Of a DNA stretch of 64,000 bases, positions 43,713 to 52,445 are shown piece after piece; within the stretch, counting starts at the first letter, position 1; every line of letters begins with the position of its first letter. A model generated the notes under the pieces. The model saw nothing but the letters and a program-made list of their open reading frames with translations, did not search any database and had not been told where the DNA came from. Source of the DNA: Firmicutes bacterium UBA2116. Its GTDB lineage: Bacteria; Bacillota; Clostridia; Tissierellales; Sedimentibacteraceae. The translations under genes were made by a program, and so were the position numbers. The stretch covers positions 21,175 through 85,174 of the forward strand of contig DCYG01000040.1 in the NCBI GenBank assembly GCA_002331025.1, given 5' to 3'.

Positions 43713-45071
43713 TTATTCTCCTATTCTTAAGCTTTTTTTCATTAATAATAAAGCGTCATCGTGATAGCTTTTCGATAAAACCCCTAATGATGACAATATA
43801 TAATCTTCGTCTATCAAGACTTCGGCAGTTTCGGATGGATATAATTCCTTTTCCTTACCATGGGTTTTGATCTTTTCCAAGATTTTCTTTTTGTTTGGCA
43901 GCCTTGTTAAAGCCCCGCCTGTACCGATGATGTATTTAACAGCTGTTAAATCCTTACCTTCGGCCACAGTTTTTTTACCTGAAGCAGTGTAAAAATATCT
44001 CAAATGACCTGCATGTCTTTCTAGAGATGTTAAAACAGCTTCCGTCGTAATTCGTTCTACAAATTCTTTTTCTCTTTCTGTAGACGGAATCGGTTTATAG
44101 TCTGCTAAAATTTCGTCTGCGTCAGGAAATTCTTTTCTCAGATTATCAATTCCTATTTTTTCAACAACATGATTTACATTGACATAGACACCAAGATCTC
44201 CTTCAACCGTTCTTTTGGCTTCCGGCTCCGGACTTAAGAGAATTAAATTTACTTCCTCAGAACCCTGAGTTACGGAATGGACATCAGTGGTTGCGCCTCC
44301 CACATCAAATACAATCAAATCTCCTAAATCTTCCTTCAATACCTTGGCTGCCTCCATTACCGCCCCCGGTGTGGGAATTATGGGACCTTTAACAAGCTCT
44401 CTAACCTTAGACATGCCTGCAGCATGAATTATATGCTCCTCGAAAGCATCCTGAATAATCTTACGTGTGGGCTCTACAACCAATGTATCTATTTTCGGAT
44501 ATACATTTTCTACTATATAAACCTGATTGCCGGCTTCCTCACACATCAACCTTACTTCTTCCTGGTTTTCAATATTGCCTGCATAAATTATAGGGATATT
44601 TAAACCCATTGAAAGAATCATTTCTAAATTATGAAGTGCGGTATCTCTTTCGCCGTAATCGACACCGCCTGCAACAAGTATTATATTAGGCATAATTTCC
44701 TGAATCTTTTTTAAATCCGTTCTTCTCATCTTGCCTGAGGTTATCATTTTTATGATTCCTCCGGCTCCTAAAGCAGCTTCCTTAGCTGCTCTTACAGTCA
44801 TATCGTAAACAAGACCATGAACGGTCATTTTCAAACCGCCTGCAGCACTACTTGTAGCCAACATATCATCCCATGTTAATTCATCTGTACGCAAGTTATT
44901 CTTCAGGTCATCTATGGCTCCCTTGAGTCCAACAGTAACATCTCCTTGAAGCACAGACGTAGGAGCTTGCCCCTGTCCTGCAAACGCAGGACAGGATGTG
45001 CCAATATCGTTAAAGGCATTTACTACTGTAGTGGTGCTGCCTATTTCAGCTACCAATACATTAATTTTCAT
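43713..45071 (-). CDS. MutL/GlmL-like protein of ornithine degradation
   Basis: The 452-residue protein belongs to the ASKHA-type GlmL/MutL family encoded beside B12-dependent mutases. The phosphate-binding segments VAEIGSTTTVVNAF (N-terminus) and IVFDVGGATTDVHSV (about residue 253) are clear, with IIGTGGALTRLP near 390. A role in maintaining or reactivating the aminomutase has been proposed by analogy; it is not shown. Its ATG overlaps the oraE stop by one base. Confidence 0.85.
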   Translation of the reverse strand: MKINVLVAEIGSTTTVVNAFNDIGTSCPAFAGQGQAPTSVLQGDVTVGLKGAIDDLKNNLRTDELTWDDMLATSSAAGGLKMTVHGLVYDMTVRAAKEAALGAGGIIKMITSGKMRRTDLKKIQEIMPNIILVAGGVDYGERDTALHNLEMILSMGLNIPIIYAGNIENQEEVRLMCEEAGNQVYIVENVYPKIDTLVVEPTRKIIQDAFEEHIIHAAGMSKVRELVKGPIIPTPGAVMEAAKVLKEDLGDLIVFDVGGATTDVHSVTQGSEEVNLILLSPEPEAKRTVEGDLGVYVNVNHVVEKIGIDNLRKEFPDADEILADYKPIPSTEREKEFVERITTEAVLTSLERHAGHLRYFYTASGKKTVAEGKDLTAVKYIIGTGGALTRLPNKKKILEKIKTHGKEKELYPSETAEVLIDEDYILSSLGVLSKSYHDDALLLMKKSLRIGE

Positions 45072-47266
45072 TATTTATTTAGTTCCCTTCTTCTTTTTAC
45101 TAAGAAGCTTGCCGCATCTATGCCGTGGCTTCCTCTTCCGAAGCCCGCATCAAGACCTGCCTCCATTGCTGTTTCATTGGATACCTGAGTACCTCCGCAA
45201 ATTATCATAATTTTATCTCTGATACCCTTTTCCACACATAAATCATGAATTTTCTTCATGTTTTTAACATGTACATCATCATGAGTTATAATTGTGCTGA
45301 CTAAAATTGCATCTGCATTAGTTTCAATAGCCGCATCAACTAATTTTTCAACAGGGCATGAGGTTCCGAGATATTCGTATTTAATTCCAAAACCTTCAAT
45401 GCCACCATGTTTGATGTCCAAGGTTTCTTTTAAGCCAACTGAATGTTCGTCTTCTCCAACAGTTGCTGCAACAACAAACATAGGTTGATTTTGGATATCT
45501 TCTCTTATTTCTGCTTCAGACAATACCTCGACTTTTTCAGGGATAACTAATTCATTTACATCAATATCAAAGTTAACTCTTCCCTTGATTTCGCAGTAAG
45601 TACCTTCTGACGGATGCATGCACTGCTTATGAACGACAGTTACATCCTCCAGACCCATCTTTTCACCGCATTTGATAGCAGCAAATTCTGCGGTTCTTTC
45701 GTCTAACGGTAAGAAGATTGACAACAGCACTGTTCCGTCTGCTCTCCATTCAACCTCCGGTTTAACAAGATTAGTGTCATAGTATTTTTTAGTTTCTTCC
45801 AATCTTACGTTAACATTATCATTTTCATCCAATTCATCTATATATTGAATCTTCGAACGATCCTCAAATGTATCTCCGCCTATTGCATCACTTGCTTTTT
45901 CAAATTCAGCAGGAATGTTGTTGTATCCATAGTGAACTGAAACAGGAGCAAAGTAATCTTCGTCTCTTTCATATATGAAGCCGTATCCGATACCGCCTTC
46001 GATTTCTCTTGCAATACCGTCTCCGTTTCTTTCCGGATATTTTCCGCTGTCTACGAAGAACCCCTGTTCAACGGCTTTGAAGAAACCGCCTACTTCAAGC
46101 ATTTCTTCCATAAACAGTATTGCTCTTTCCTTAAGCTCTCTGACTTCCTTGCCTAGAGAACCTTCTCTGTCAAGCTTAACCATTTCTCTTAAGCCGTCCA
46201 TACCTGTAAGAGACTGCTTTGCAGTCATAATGCCTGCTATGTTGTTGTAATGCCAAGGCACGTTTCTTCCTTCGTCAGGAGTGATTGTTGACTGAATATC
46301 GGCACTGGTAAGTCGCGAAATCATCATGTTAAGCGTATGAGTAACAGCCGCTTCACGGGTATCTGATTCCATATACTTAGTATTTTGTTGTGCTCTCATT
46401 TTATACTCTCTGAACAAATCACGAAGAGCAACCGCATAAGGCAAATCTAATCTCATACACGGTGCCGGCGGAGCTGTAGGCGGAACTGTTGAAAGTGCTA
46501 TATTTTCAGGCTTAATACCTACTTTTCTTGAGAATATGGAGTTAATTGCATGCTGAACCATTAGTTCAGGCATAACCTTCCATGCTTTCATAGCTGTAGC
46601 ATTGGCATTATGAGCTCCGTCTATCTGAAGCATTCCGGACCATGCCATTATTTTCTTTGCCTCGCATGCATCAACAAAGCTTCTGACCATGTTAACATTT
46701 CTGTACAATACATTGTATTGAGGGTCTTGGTGAGCGCCGTTAACACCTTCTTCAGCAAACATAACGGCTATATCAGGACCTGCAACTCCGGAAATATATG
46801 AGTGGAAGTTAATCGGACGACCAACTTCATCTTCTATCATATCGCAAGCTTTTCTGGAAGCTCTTACTTGTTTTCTTGTAACCATGATACCGCCGATACC
46901 TTGGTTTGTACCTTCTAACAGAGAGTCAATGTGTGATTGTCCTGCCGTTCTTATAACCATTATGTGGTCTGCTCCATGCCATGCTGCCATACGCATTCTT
47001 CTTATATCATCTTCAAATCTGCCTGAAGCAATTTCTGTTGTAATTACACAATCCGGCTGAGGGTCTATGTATCCGAATCCTCTGCTGCCCGGTAACGGAA
47101 CAGAATTTGTTAACGGCTTTGAAGCTTCGTGATATTCAAAATCACCGACTGTTCTGTCTTCGTTTCTTTCATCTCTCCAATGCCATCCGCGTCTTCTCGG
47201 TTCATATTTATCTAAATCTTTTAATAATTCTTTTATATCTATCTTCTTGTTTGGATCAAGCTTCAT
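45071..47266 (-). CDS. oraE: D-ornithine 4,5-aminomutase beta subunit OraE
   Basis: The adenosylcobalamin- and PLP-dependent subunit that moves the 5-amino group of D-ornithine to C4, giving 2,4-diaminopentanoate. The 731-residue protein has a TIM-barrel body and a C-terminal Rossmann B12 domain. The cobalamin motif DxHxxG is DEHSVG (His near 608), and 11 residues later the Lys of DIKHGG (near 619) matches the PLP-binding Lys known from Clostridium sticklandii OraE. ICGGTQVSNE and GFGRGSHGIDAA follow. It is downstream of oraS by 14 bp. Confidence 0.97.
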   Translation of the reverse strand: MKLDPNKKIDIKELLKDLDKYEPRRRGWHWRDERNEDRTVGDFEYHEASKPLTNSVPLPGSRGFGYIDPQPDCVITTEIASGRFEDDIRRMRMAAWHGADHIMVIRTAGQSHIDSLLEGTNQGIGGIMVTRKQVRASRKACDMIEDEVGRPINFHSYISGVAGPDIAVMFAEEGVNGAHQDPQYNVLYRNVNMVRSFVDACEAKKIMAWSGMLQIDGAHNANATAMKAWKVMPELMVQHAINSIFSRKVGIKPENIALSTVPPTAPPAPCMRLDLPYAVALRDLFREYKMRAQQNTKYMESDTREAAVTHTLNMMISRLTSADIQSTITPDEGRNVPWHYNNIAGIMTAKQSLTGMDGLREMVKLDREGSLGKEVRELKERAILFMEEMLEVGGFFKAVEQGFFVDSGKYPERNGDGIAREIEGGIGYGFIYERDEDYFAPVSVHYGYNNIPAEFEKASDAIGGDTFEDRSKIQYIDELDENDNVNVRLEETKKYYDTNLVKPEVEWRADGTVLLSIFLPLDERTAEFAAIKCGEKMGLEDVTVVHKQCMHPSEGTYCEIKGRVNFDIDVNELVIPEKVEVLSEAEIREDIQNQPMFVVAATVGEDEHSVGLKETLDIKHGGIEGFGIKYEYLGTSCPVEKLVDAAIETNADAILVSTIITHDDVHVKNMKKIHDLCVEKGIRDKIMIICGGTQVSNETAMEAGLDAGFGRGSHGIDAASFLVKRRRELNK

Positions 47267-47280
47267 TTTTCATACCCTCC

Positions 47281-47631
47281 TTAAAATAATGAGTCAACGT
47301 CTTCCCAATGTCTTCCGTTTGCAAGTTCAAGTCCTGCTTCGCGTACTGAGCAGCCTAATTTCTTAGACAATCTCCATACAACATTTCCTGCACCCTTGCC
47401 CATTAAACCTTTATTCATCACACCTTCGATGATCGGTTTAACTTCTAAACTTGAGAATCCCATTCTTAAAAGAATACTTCTTTCAACTGACGGAGTTGTA
47501 TTCTTTTTTCCTAATTCTAATAAAGGGTCAACCACTTGTTCTGCTAAGTTCCAAAATCTATCATATAATTCTTCGTCTGAAAGATTTGCCAAGTGAGCTC
47601 TTCTTTGCTCAAAATCATCAGCTCTTTTCAT
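47281..47631 (-). CDS. oraS: D-ornithine 4,5-aminomutase alpha subunit OraS
   Basis: The small 116-residue partner of OraE. Recognisable stretches are MKRADDFEQRRAHLANLSDE at the start, RSILLRMGFSSLEVKPI and GAGNVVWRLSKKLGCSVREA. It contains no cofactor motif itself; it stabilises the OraE dimer. The gene is preceded by a GGAGG site and by the palindrome at 47682-47735. Confidence 0.96.
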   Translation of the reverse strand: MKRADDFEQRRAHLANLSDEELYDRFWNLAEQVVDPLLELGKKNTTPSVERSILLRMGFSSLEVKPIIEGVMNKGLMGKGAGNVVWRLSKKLGCSVREAGLELANGRHWEDVDSLF

Positions 47632-47681
47632 TTTTACGCTCCTCCTGAAATATTAAATTTGCAAATAGGCGCTATAAGGTA

Positions 47682-47735
47682 TGGGGACACACCTCTAGTT
47701 CAGGGATAGTCTCTGAGGTAGAGGAATGTCCCCCA
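47682..47735. repeat. GGGGACA...TGTCCCC palindrome between ortB and oraS
   Basis: GGGGACACACCTCTA and TAGAGGAATGTCCCC pair with two mismatches around a 21-base loop. No T run follows, so readthrough is likely. It resembles, but is distinct from, the GGGGACGG family. Confidence 0.65.
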
Positions 47736-47768
47736 ATCTAATGCCTTTTGCAATTATAAAATTGTTTA

Positions 47769-49169
47769 TTATAGGGATTTTAATACATTCTTTACAAACT
47801 CAACATCTGTCTTGGTTTCTTCTGCCAAAAACTCTATGTCGGCATCGTTTGGTGTTACATTGTATGTTGTTATTGCATTTTTTATAAGCGACTTTCTCAT
47901 ATGCTCCAAGTCTGCATCCTGTGCTTTTATCATGGATGGATGTGACGGAAGTATGATGTTCTTTCCGGGTACTTCTTCTTTTGGATCTCCGAATTTTATT
48001 TCTATTCCGTTTTCTCTCGCAAATGACAGCTGTGGTTGTACGTGCTTTCCTGCTCCTGTGTATTCTGTTTCCTGTACTACTATCATTTCATCCTGATTCA
48101 TTTCCTGGGCTAATGAGAAGGCTGCTGTTAATGCTGTGTTGCCTGCCGGTCCTTTTTCTAATCCTTCTAAGCTTGCTAATGCTTCTGTTATATAGAATAC
48201 TTCTCCTTGGCGGATTGTAAGGTATCTGTCCATATAACGCAGAGGTCTTGCTGCTGACCTCGGTACGTCTGATCTGTCCGGCCATGTTGTAAACGGCATT
48301 CCGAATCCGGTATGTCCTGTCGTAAAGGATTTTCTGTTAAATTGTGTGTCTGCTGCCATATGCAGTCCTGATAAATCTACGCTTGCTGCCACTATCTTTG
48401 ACTCTGCTCCTGCTTTTCTTAACCCTCTTGCTGTTCCTGTCAGGTTTCCTCCGCCTGCGTTTGTCGCCAATACTACTTCGGGATCTTTTCCGTATTTTTC
48501 TCTGAACTGCATTGCTATTTCGTATCCTAATGTTTCTACTCCTGCTATTGCGAATGGTGTGTATAGTGATGCATTGAAATATCCTGTTTGCTCTAATATT
48601 GTCAGGAATAAATAGAATAACTCGGGTCCTACTGACAGCTGTATTACTTCTGCTCCTAATGCTTCGCATTTTCTTGCTTTTTCTATTATTTCGGGCTGTC
48701 CTTTTCCTTTTGAATCATAGCATTCTTGGACTACTATGCACTTTAAGCCGTACATTGCTGCTTGTGATGCTACTGCTGCTCCGTAGTTTCCGCTTGTAGC
48801 CGTAACTACTCCCTTGTAGCCAAGTTTTTTTGCCTGATATACTGCTGTTGACGCTCTTCTTGCTTTAAAGCTTCCTGATGCATTTGCTGCTTCGTCTTTT
48901 ATGAATATTCTTGCACCTTTTCCTTTTGGTGCGCATTTTCTTGCTAATTCTGTCAGGTTTCTCAGTTCTAGTATCGGGGTGTCGCCTACTCCGTGTGATA
49001 ACTGAATTTTTTGTATTTCTTCGATACTGAAGCCTGCTTCTCTCATCATTCTTTCGTAATCGAATGCAATTGAACCGCTTTCGAACAGAGAGAAATCTAC
49101 TCCTGCTGCCTGCTTCATTATTTCGGGTCTTCTGCTCATTACTCCTGAATAGCTCATATCTTTACTCAT
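47769..49169 (-). CDS. ortB: 2-Amino-4-oxopentanoate thiolase, PLP subunit OrtB
   Basis: OrtB, with OrtA, cleaves 2-amino-4-oxopentanoate with CoA to acetyl-CoA and D-alanine. The 466-residue protein has a fold type II PLP core like threonine synthase: FIKDEAANASGSFKAR (PLP Lys in SFKAR), VTATSGNYGAAVASQAA and a Gly-rich NAGGGNLTGTARG. The ATG at 49169 has GGAGG eight bases upstream and overlaps the ortA stop (ATGAGTAA). Codons end in A far more often than in oraE or orr. Confidence 0.94.
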   Translation of the reverse strand: MSKDMSYSGVMSRRPEIMKQAAGVDFSLFESGSIAFDYERMMREAGFSIEEIQKIQLSHGVGDTPILELRNLTELARKCAPKGKGARIFIKDEAANASGSFKARRASTAVYQAKKLGYKGVVTATSGNYGAAVASQAAMYGLKCIVVQECYDSKGKGQPEIIEKARKCEALGAEVIQLSVGPELFYLFLTILEQTGYFNASLYTPFAIAGVETLGYEIAMQFREKYGKDPEVVLATNAGGGNLTGTARGLRKAGAESKIVAASVDLSGLHMAADTQFNRKSFTTGHTGFGMPFTTWPDRSDVPRSAARPLRYMDRYLTIRQGEVFYITEALASLEGLEKGPAGNTALTAAFSLAQEMNQDEMIVVQETEYTGAGKHVQPQLSFARENGIEIKFGDPKEEVPGKNIILPSHPSMIKAQDADLEHMRKSLIKNAITTYNVTPNDADIEFLAEETKTDVEFVKNVLKSL

Positions 49170-49467
49170 TATCAGCACCTCCGAATAATATTTCTTTTAC
49201 TTGGTCACTGATTTGTATTAATTCAGGAATAAATTTCCCGAAGTCATGCTTGTAATATGGATTTGCTTCTAACAGTGTGCCTTTTTCTATTCTTCTGGTT
49301 CTGGTTAATACTGTTACTTCTTCTCCTATGTCTGCATCTTCCTGCAAGTATCCTTTTATCCACATTTCAAGCGGTACTTGTTTTGTATCATCTGGTACTT
49401 GCGGTGCTCTTTGCGATGGCTCTAATACATTTCTGTGTATTAGTACCCATTCACCTTTTTTTATCAT
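49162..49467 (-). CDS. ortA: 2-Amino-4-oxopentanoate thiolase, small subunit OrtA
   Basis: The 101-residue partner of OrtB, with the typical GEWVLIHRNVLEPSQRAPQVP opening region and MWIKGYLQEDADIGEEVTV. It has no cofactor motif of its own. It shares the A-ending codon bias of ortB. The gene follows ord after a 124 bp gap that holds a dispersed repeat. Confidence 0.94.
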   Translation of the reverse strand: MIKKGEWVLIHRNVLEPSQRAPQVPDDTKQVPLEMWIKGYLQEDADIGEEVTVLTRTRRIEKGTLLEANPYYKHDFGKFIPELIQISDQVKEILFGGADNE

Positions 49468-49485
49468 TTCTACACTCCTTTTTTT

Positions 49486-49593
49486 ACAATTGATTGGCGA
49501 TTGATTGGCAATGGATTTGCAATTGGGTAATTCTTTTAATCTATTGCTTATCCATCGCTAATCTATTGCTTCATTTACTGCTTATCCATTGTT
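49486..49593. repeat. Full copy of the GATTnGCAAT / ATTGCnnATC dispersed repeat, between ord and ortA
   Basis: ATTGATTGGCGATTGATTGG opens a run of such units; after a short A/T spacer come CTATTGCTTATCCATCGC and CTTATCCATTGTTA. It matches the copy at 20594-20710 in layout and ends at the ord stop codon. Confidence 0.6.
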
Positions 49594-50650
49594 ATTTTAC
49601 TATTTTGCACTCAGGTTCGATTAATTCTCTCATATCTCCCATAATTGCTCTCGGAACAGGTAAATCAATCATAGTTTTTAAGCCCGGTCTTGCATTAATT
49701 ATTTGAGGAATCATATTAACACACATAGCAATTGTTCCGATTCCTCCCGGTACTTCCGGAGAGTTAACCATATTGATGTTTGGAGTACCCTTAATAATTA
49801 CATAGTCACCTGTCTGAACACCAACTTGTTCCGGTTCGATTTGTTGTGGATGATCCATTTCTATTTTCAGTTCTCCGTCTATATATCCGAAGCCCTTCAT
49901 AGCAACACCTGCTACGTTGCCTGCAGCAGCAAATCCATAAGGAGATTTTCTGTCTACGTCCGTAACTATAGGGTCCATAGATGTAGTTACTTTTTCTACA
50001 TTCCAGCCAATAGCATCAGCAATCATATGTATAGATTCTTCGAAGCCAACGTGACCAGCTAATGTACCTGTTTCAACACCTTTTTTAAATTCATCAACAG
50101 TTATACCTATACCTTGTTCATGCATTACAGTCGGACCGAATGGAGATAAGCTGTTTACTCTTCTTGATACTATGTGGTCAACTGATTCGCAGCATCCTGT
50201 CATAACAACAACCAATAAGTCCATTATTAAACCCGGGTTTATGCCTGTACCCAAAATAGAAACACCGTTTGCTTTAGCTATTTCATCTAATTGTTTAGCA
50301 TGCTCAGGAGATTGAGCCTGTGGATAAGCCATTTCCTCTGCACTTGATACTACGTTTATCTTTCTTTCCAAACAGAATTTTAATCTGTCAAATGCAACTT
50401 TTGTATATGAATCTGTACAGCATAAAACAACGTCAGCTGATTTTTCTTTTATTACATCTTCAGGAGTGCCAATTAATACTTCAGGTCTGTCTCCTCTTTC
50501 AACTCCTATTATTTCATACATGCTTTTTCCGAGTTTTGCGCCTCTTCCAACCGCACCTACTATGTCAACACCTTTTTTGTTTAACAGCATTTTAGCCATT
50601 CCGGAACCCATAGCTCCAAGTCCCCAAATAATTACTTTTACATTTTGCAT
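49592..50650 (-). CDS. ord: 2,4-Diaminopentanoate dehydrogenase Ord
   Basis: Ord oxidatively deaminates 2,4-diaminopentanoate at C4 with NAD(P), giving 2-amino-4-oxopentanoate. The 352-residue protein has the Rossmann motif VIIWGLGAMGSGMAKML at the N-terminus, VLCCTDSYTK and VSILGTGINPGLIMDLL, as in dihydrodipicolinate-reductase-like dehydrogenases. It is the first gene after the sigma-54 promoter at 50738-50753. Confidence 0.95.
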   Translation of the reverse strand: MQNVKVIIWGLGAMGSGMAKMLLNKKGVDIVGAVGRGAKLGKSMYEIIGVERGDRPEVLIGTPEDVIKEKSADVVLCCTDSYTKVAFDRLKFCLERKINVVSSAEEMAYPQAQSPEHAKQLDEIAKANGVSILGTGINPGLIMDLLVVVMTGCCESVDHIVSRRVNSLSPFGPTVMHEQGIGITVDEFKKGVETGTLAGHVGFEESIHMIADAIGWNVEKVTTSMDPIVTDVDRKSPYGFAAAGNVAGVAMKGFGYIDGELKIEMDHPQQIEPEQVGVQTGDYVIIKGTPNINMVNSPEVPGGIGTIAMCVNMIPQIINARPGLKTMIDLPVPRAIMGDMRELIEPECKIVK

Positions 50651-50737
50651 TTTTACAGCCTCCTATAGTTTTAATTTAAAGTTTATGAGTAAATTAATAA
50701 TGATAACATTTGCAAGTTAGTACTCGCCTATATAATT

Positions 50738-50753
50738 AGCAATATCTATGCCA
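50738..50753 (-). promoter_or_regulatory. Sigma-54 (-24/-12) promoter for the ornithine operon
   Basis: On the minus strand it reads TGGCATAGATATTGCT, with GG and GC ten bases apart and both boxes at consensus. It is 88 bases before ord and downstream of the gene for a sigma-54 activator. Confidence 0.88.
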
Positions 50754-50886
50754 TTATTCAAAAAATGTATGCTGTAAAAACCTCTTCCATTTTATAACAT
50801 TCTAATTTCAATGGTATGTTCATTCAAATAAAATTTACTTTTATTTATACATTTATAGAATTTTAATAAATAATACAAAAAAACAA

Positions 50887-50936
50887 GAAAAAAGCAAATA
50901 TTTTTGCACAAACCGCAAATATTTTTGCTTTTTTTA
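50887..50936 (-). terminator. Terminator of the sigma-54 activator gene
   Basis: On the minus strand AAAAAAGCAAAAATATTTGC pairs with a second GCAAAAATATTTGC followed by TTTTTT; the 14-mer occurs twice and is itself nearly palindromic. It touches the stop codon of the regulator. Confidence 0.75.
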
Positions 50937-52325
50937 TTTAATTTTATACTTTTTTATTTTATGCTGTAGTGTTTGACGTTTAATTTTCAACTCCTCAGCT
51001 GATTTAGTTATATTGTATTTATTGTCCCTGAGAGTTTTTTCTATTATCTTTTTTTCTAAATTGCCTAAATATTCTTCTAAACCGTTATCCCCTAATTCCT
51101 TTTCTTTTGATACAAAACTATTTTCTGAATCAAAAATTGTAAAATGGCTCTTATTAAGAATTATATCACTGTCGTCCACCATGCTTATTGCCGACATAAT
51201 AATATTTTCTAACTCTCTTACATTACCGGAGTATTCATAGTTTAGCAGACAATCCTGGGCTTCCTTTGAAATTGAAAGAATTTCTCTGTTAAATCTTTCA
51301 TTGTATTTATTGATAAACTTGTTTGCCAAAAGCAATATATCCTCTTGCCTGTCCCTAAGCGGAGGCACATTTAACTGAATTACATTTAATCTGTAATATA
51401 AATCTTTACGAATCCTTCCGTTTTGTAAAATTTCTTCGGGAGACTCATTGCTTGTTGATATAATTCTCACATCTATAGGAATGTCATTGGTTCCTCCAAC
51501 CCTGCGTATATAATTCTCCTGAAGAACTCTCAGAAGCTTTGCCTGCAGTTCATATGGCATGGAGTTTATTTCATCTAATAAAAGGGTTCCCCCGTTTGCT
51601 TGTTCAAACAAACCCGCCCTATCTACGGCACCTGTAAAGCCACCTTTGGACGTACCGAACAGCAAACCTTCAAGCAATGATTCAGGCAAAGCAGCACAGT
51701 TTTGAGCTATAAAAGGTTTGTCCTTTCTTGAACTTTCAAAATGTATACTCTGAGCTATAAGCTCCTTACCTGTACCTGTTTCACCAACTATAAATACAGA
51801 TGCAGAATTTCGGGAGGCTTTCTTAGCCCTTTTAACGACCTCCATAAAGCTGTCGCTTTTTCCGATTATATTATTAAAATTATATTTTCTGATTTTTTTT
51901 GTTTTTGCTTTTTCAGGCTTTCCTATTTCATTTTGCAGCTTTAAAATTGTATGTGACATTTCAGTCATTTTGGTAATATTTTTTGCAACCTCAACAACCG
52001 CAATAACCTCGTCATTTATTACCACAGGCAGCGTCGTATTAATAGTAGTTATTTCTCTTCCGTCTTTATTTAAATAAGTTTGTTTTAAGTTGGACGTAAT
52101 AATACGAGATTCTAAAGCTTTTAACAAAGTACTGTTTTCTATATTTAAATTTTTAAAAACTTCACTGAAGGGTTTTTTCATTACTTCTTTAGTTTCCATT
52201 TTTTCAAGCTTAGACATTGCTTCGTTATAAATTATCGTATTACCGTTTTTATCTAAAACGTGTACACCTTCATCTATATAGCGCAAAATATTTTGCAGTA
52301 TGGATAGATATTCTTTGGCTTTCAT
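50934..52325 (-). CDS. Sigma-54-dependent transcriptional activator (PAS, AAA+, Fis HTH), RocR-like
   Basis: The 463-residue protein has an N-terminal PAS domain (ILRYIDEGVHVLDKNGNTII), an AAA+ domain with GETGTGKE, GGFTGA (the sigma-54 contact loop, GAFTGA in the canonical form) and GGTLLLDEINSM, and a C-terminal Fis-type HTH (KSAEELKIKRQTLQHKIKKY). RocR of Bacillus, which senses ornithine or citrulline, is the nearest known type. Its position next to a sigma-54 promoter strongly suggests it activates the ornithine operon. Confidence 0.93.
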   Translation of the reverse strand: MKAKEYLSILQNILRYIDEGVHVLDKNGNTIIYNEAMSKLEKMETKEVMKKPFSEVFKNLNIENSTLLKALESRIITSNLKQTYLNKDGREITTINTTLPVVINDEVIAVVEVAKNITKMTEMSHTILKLQNEIGKPEKAKTKKIRKYNFNNIIGKSDSFMEVVKRAKKASRNSASVFIVGETGTGKELIAQSIHFESSRKDKPFIAQNCAALPESLLEGLLFGTSKGGFTGAVDRAGLFEQANGGTLLLDEINSMPYELQAKLLRVLQENYIRRVGGTNDIPIDVRIISTSNESPEEILQNGRIRKDLYYRLNVIQLNVPPLRDRQEDILLLANKFINKYNERFNREILSISKEAQDCLLNYEYSGNVRELENIIMSAISMVDDSDIILNKSHFTIFDSENSFVSKEKELGDNGLEEYLGNLEKKIIEKTLRDNKYNITKSAEELKIKRQTLQHKIKKYKIK

Positions 52326-52445
52326 AATGTCCCCCTAAAATAATTCCTTACGTTATTAATTCTATTATACACTGTTTTTTCAATAAAACAAACCCCTTTC
52401 ATCAGATTTTTTTATCTAACAAAAGAGGTTCACTATGCTATATTT

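Noticed and set aside
47981..48799. Several plus-strand ORFs opposite ortB with Leu-rich products
   Set aside because: They are shadows created by the A-ending codon bias of ortB (giving T-rich codons on the other strand), with no ribosome sites.
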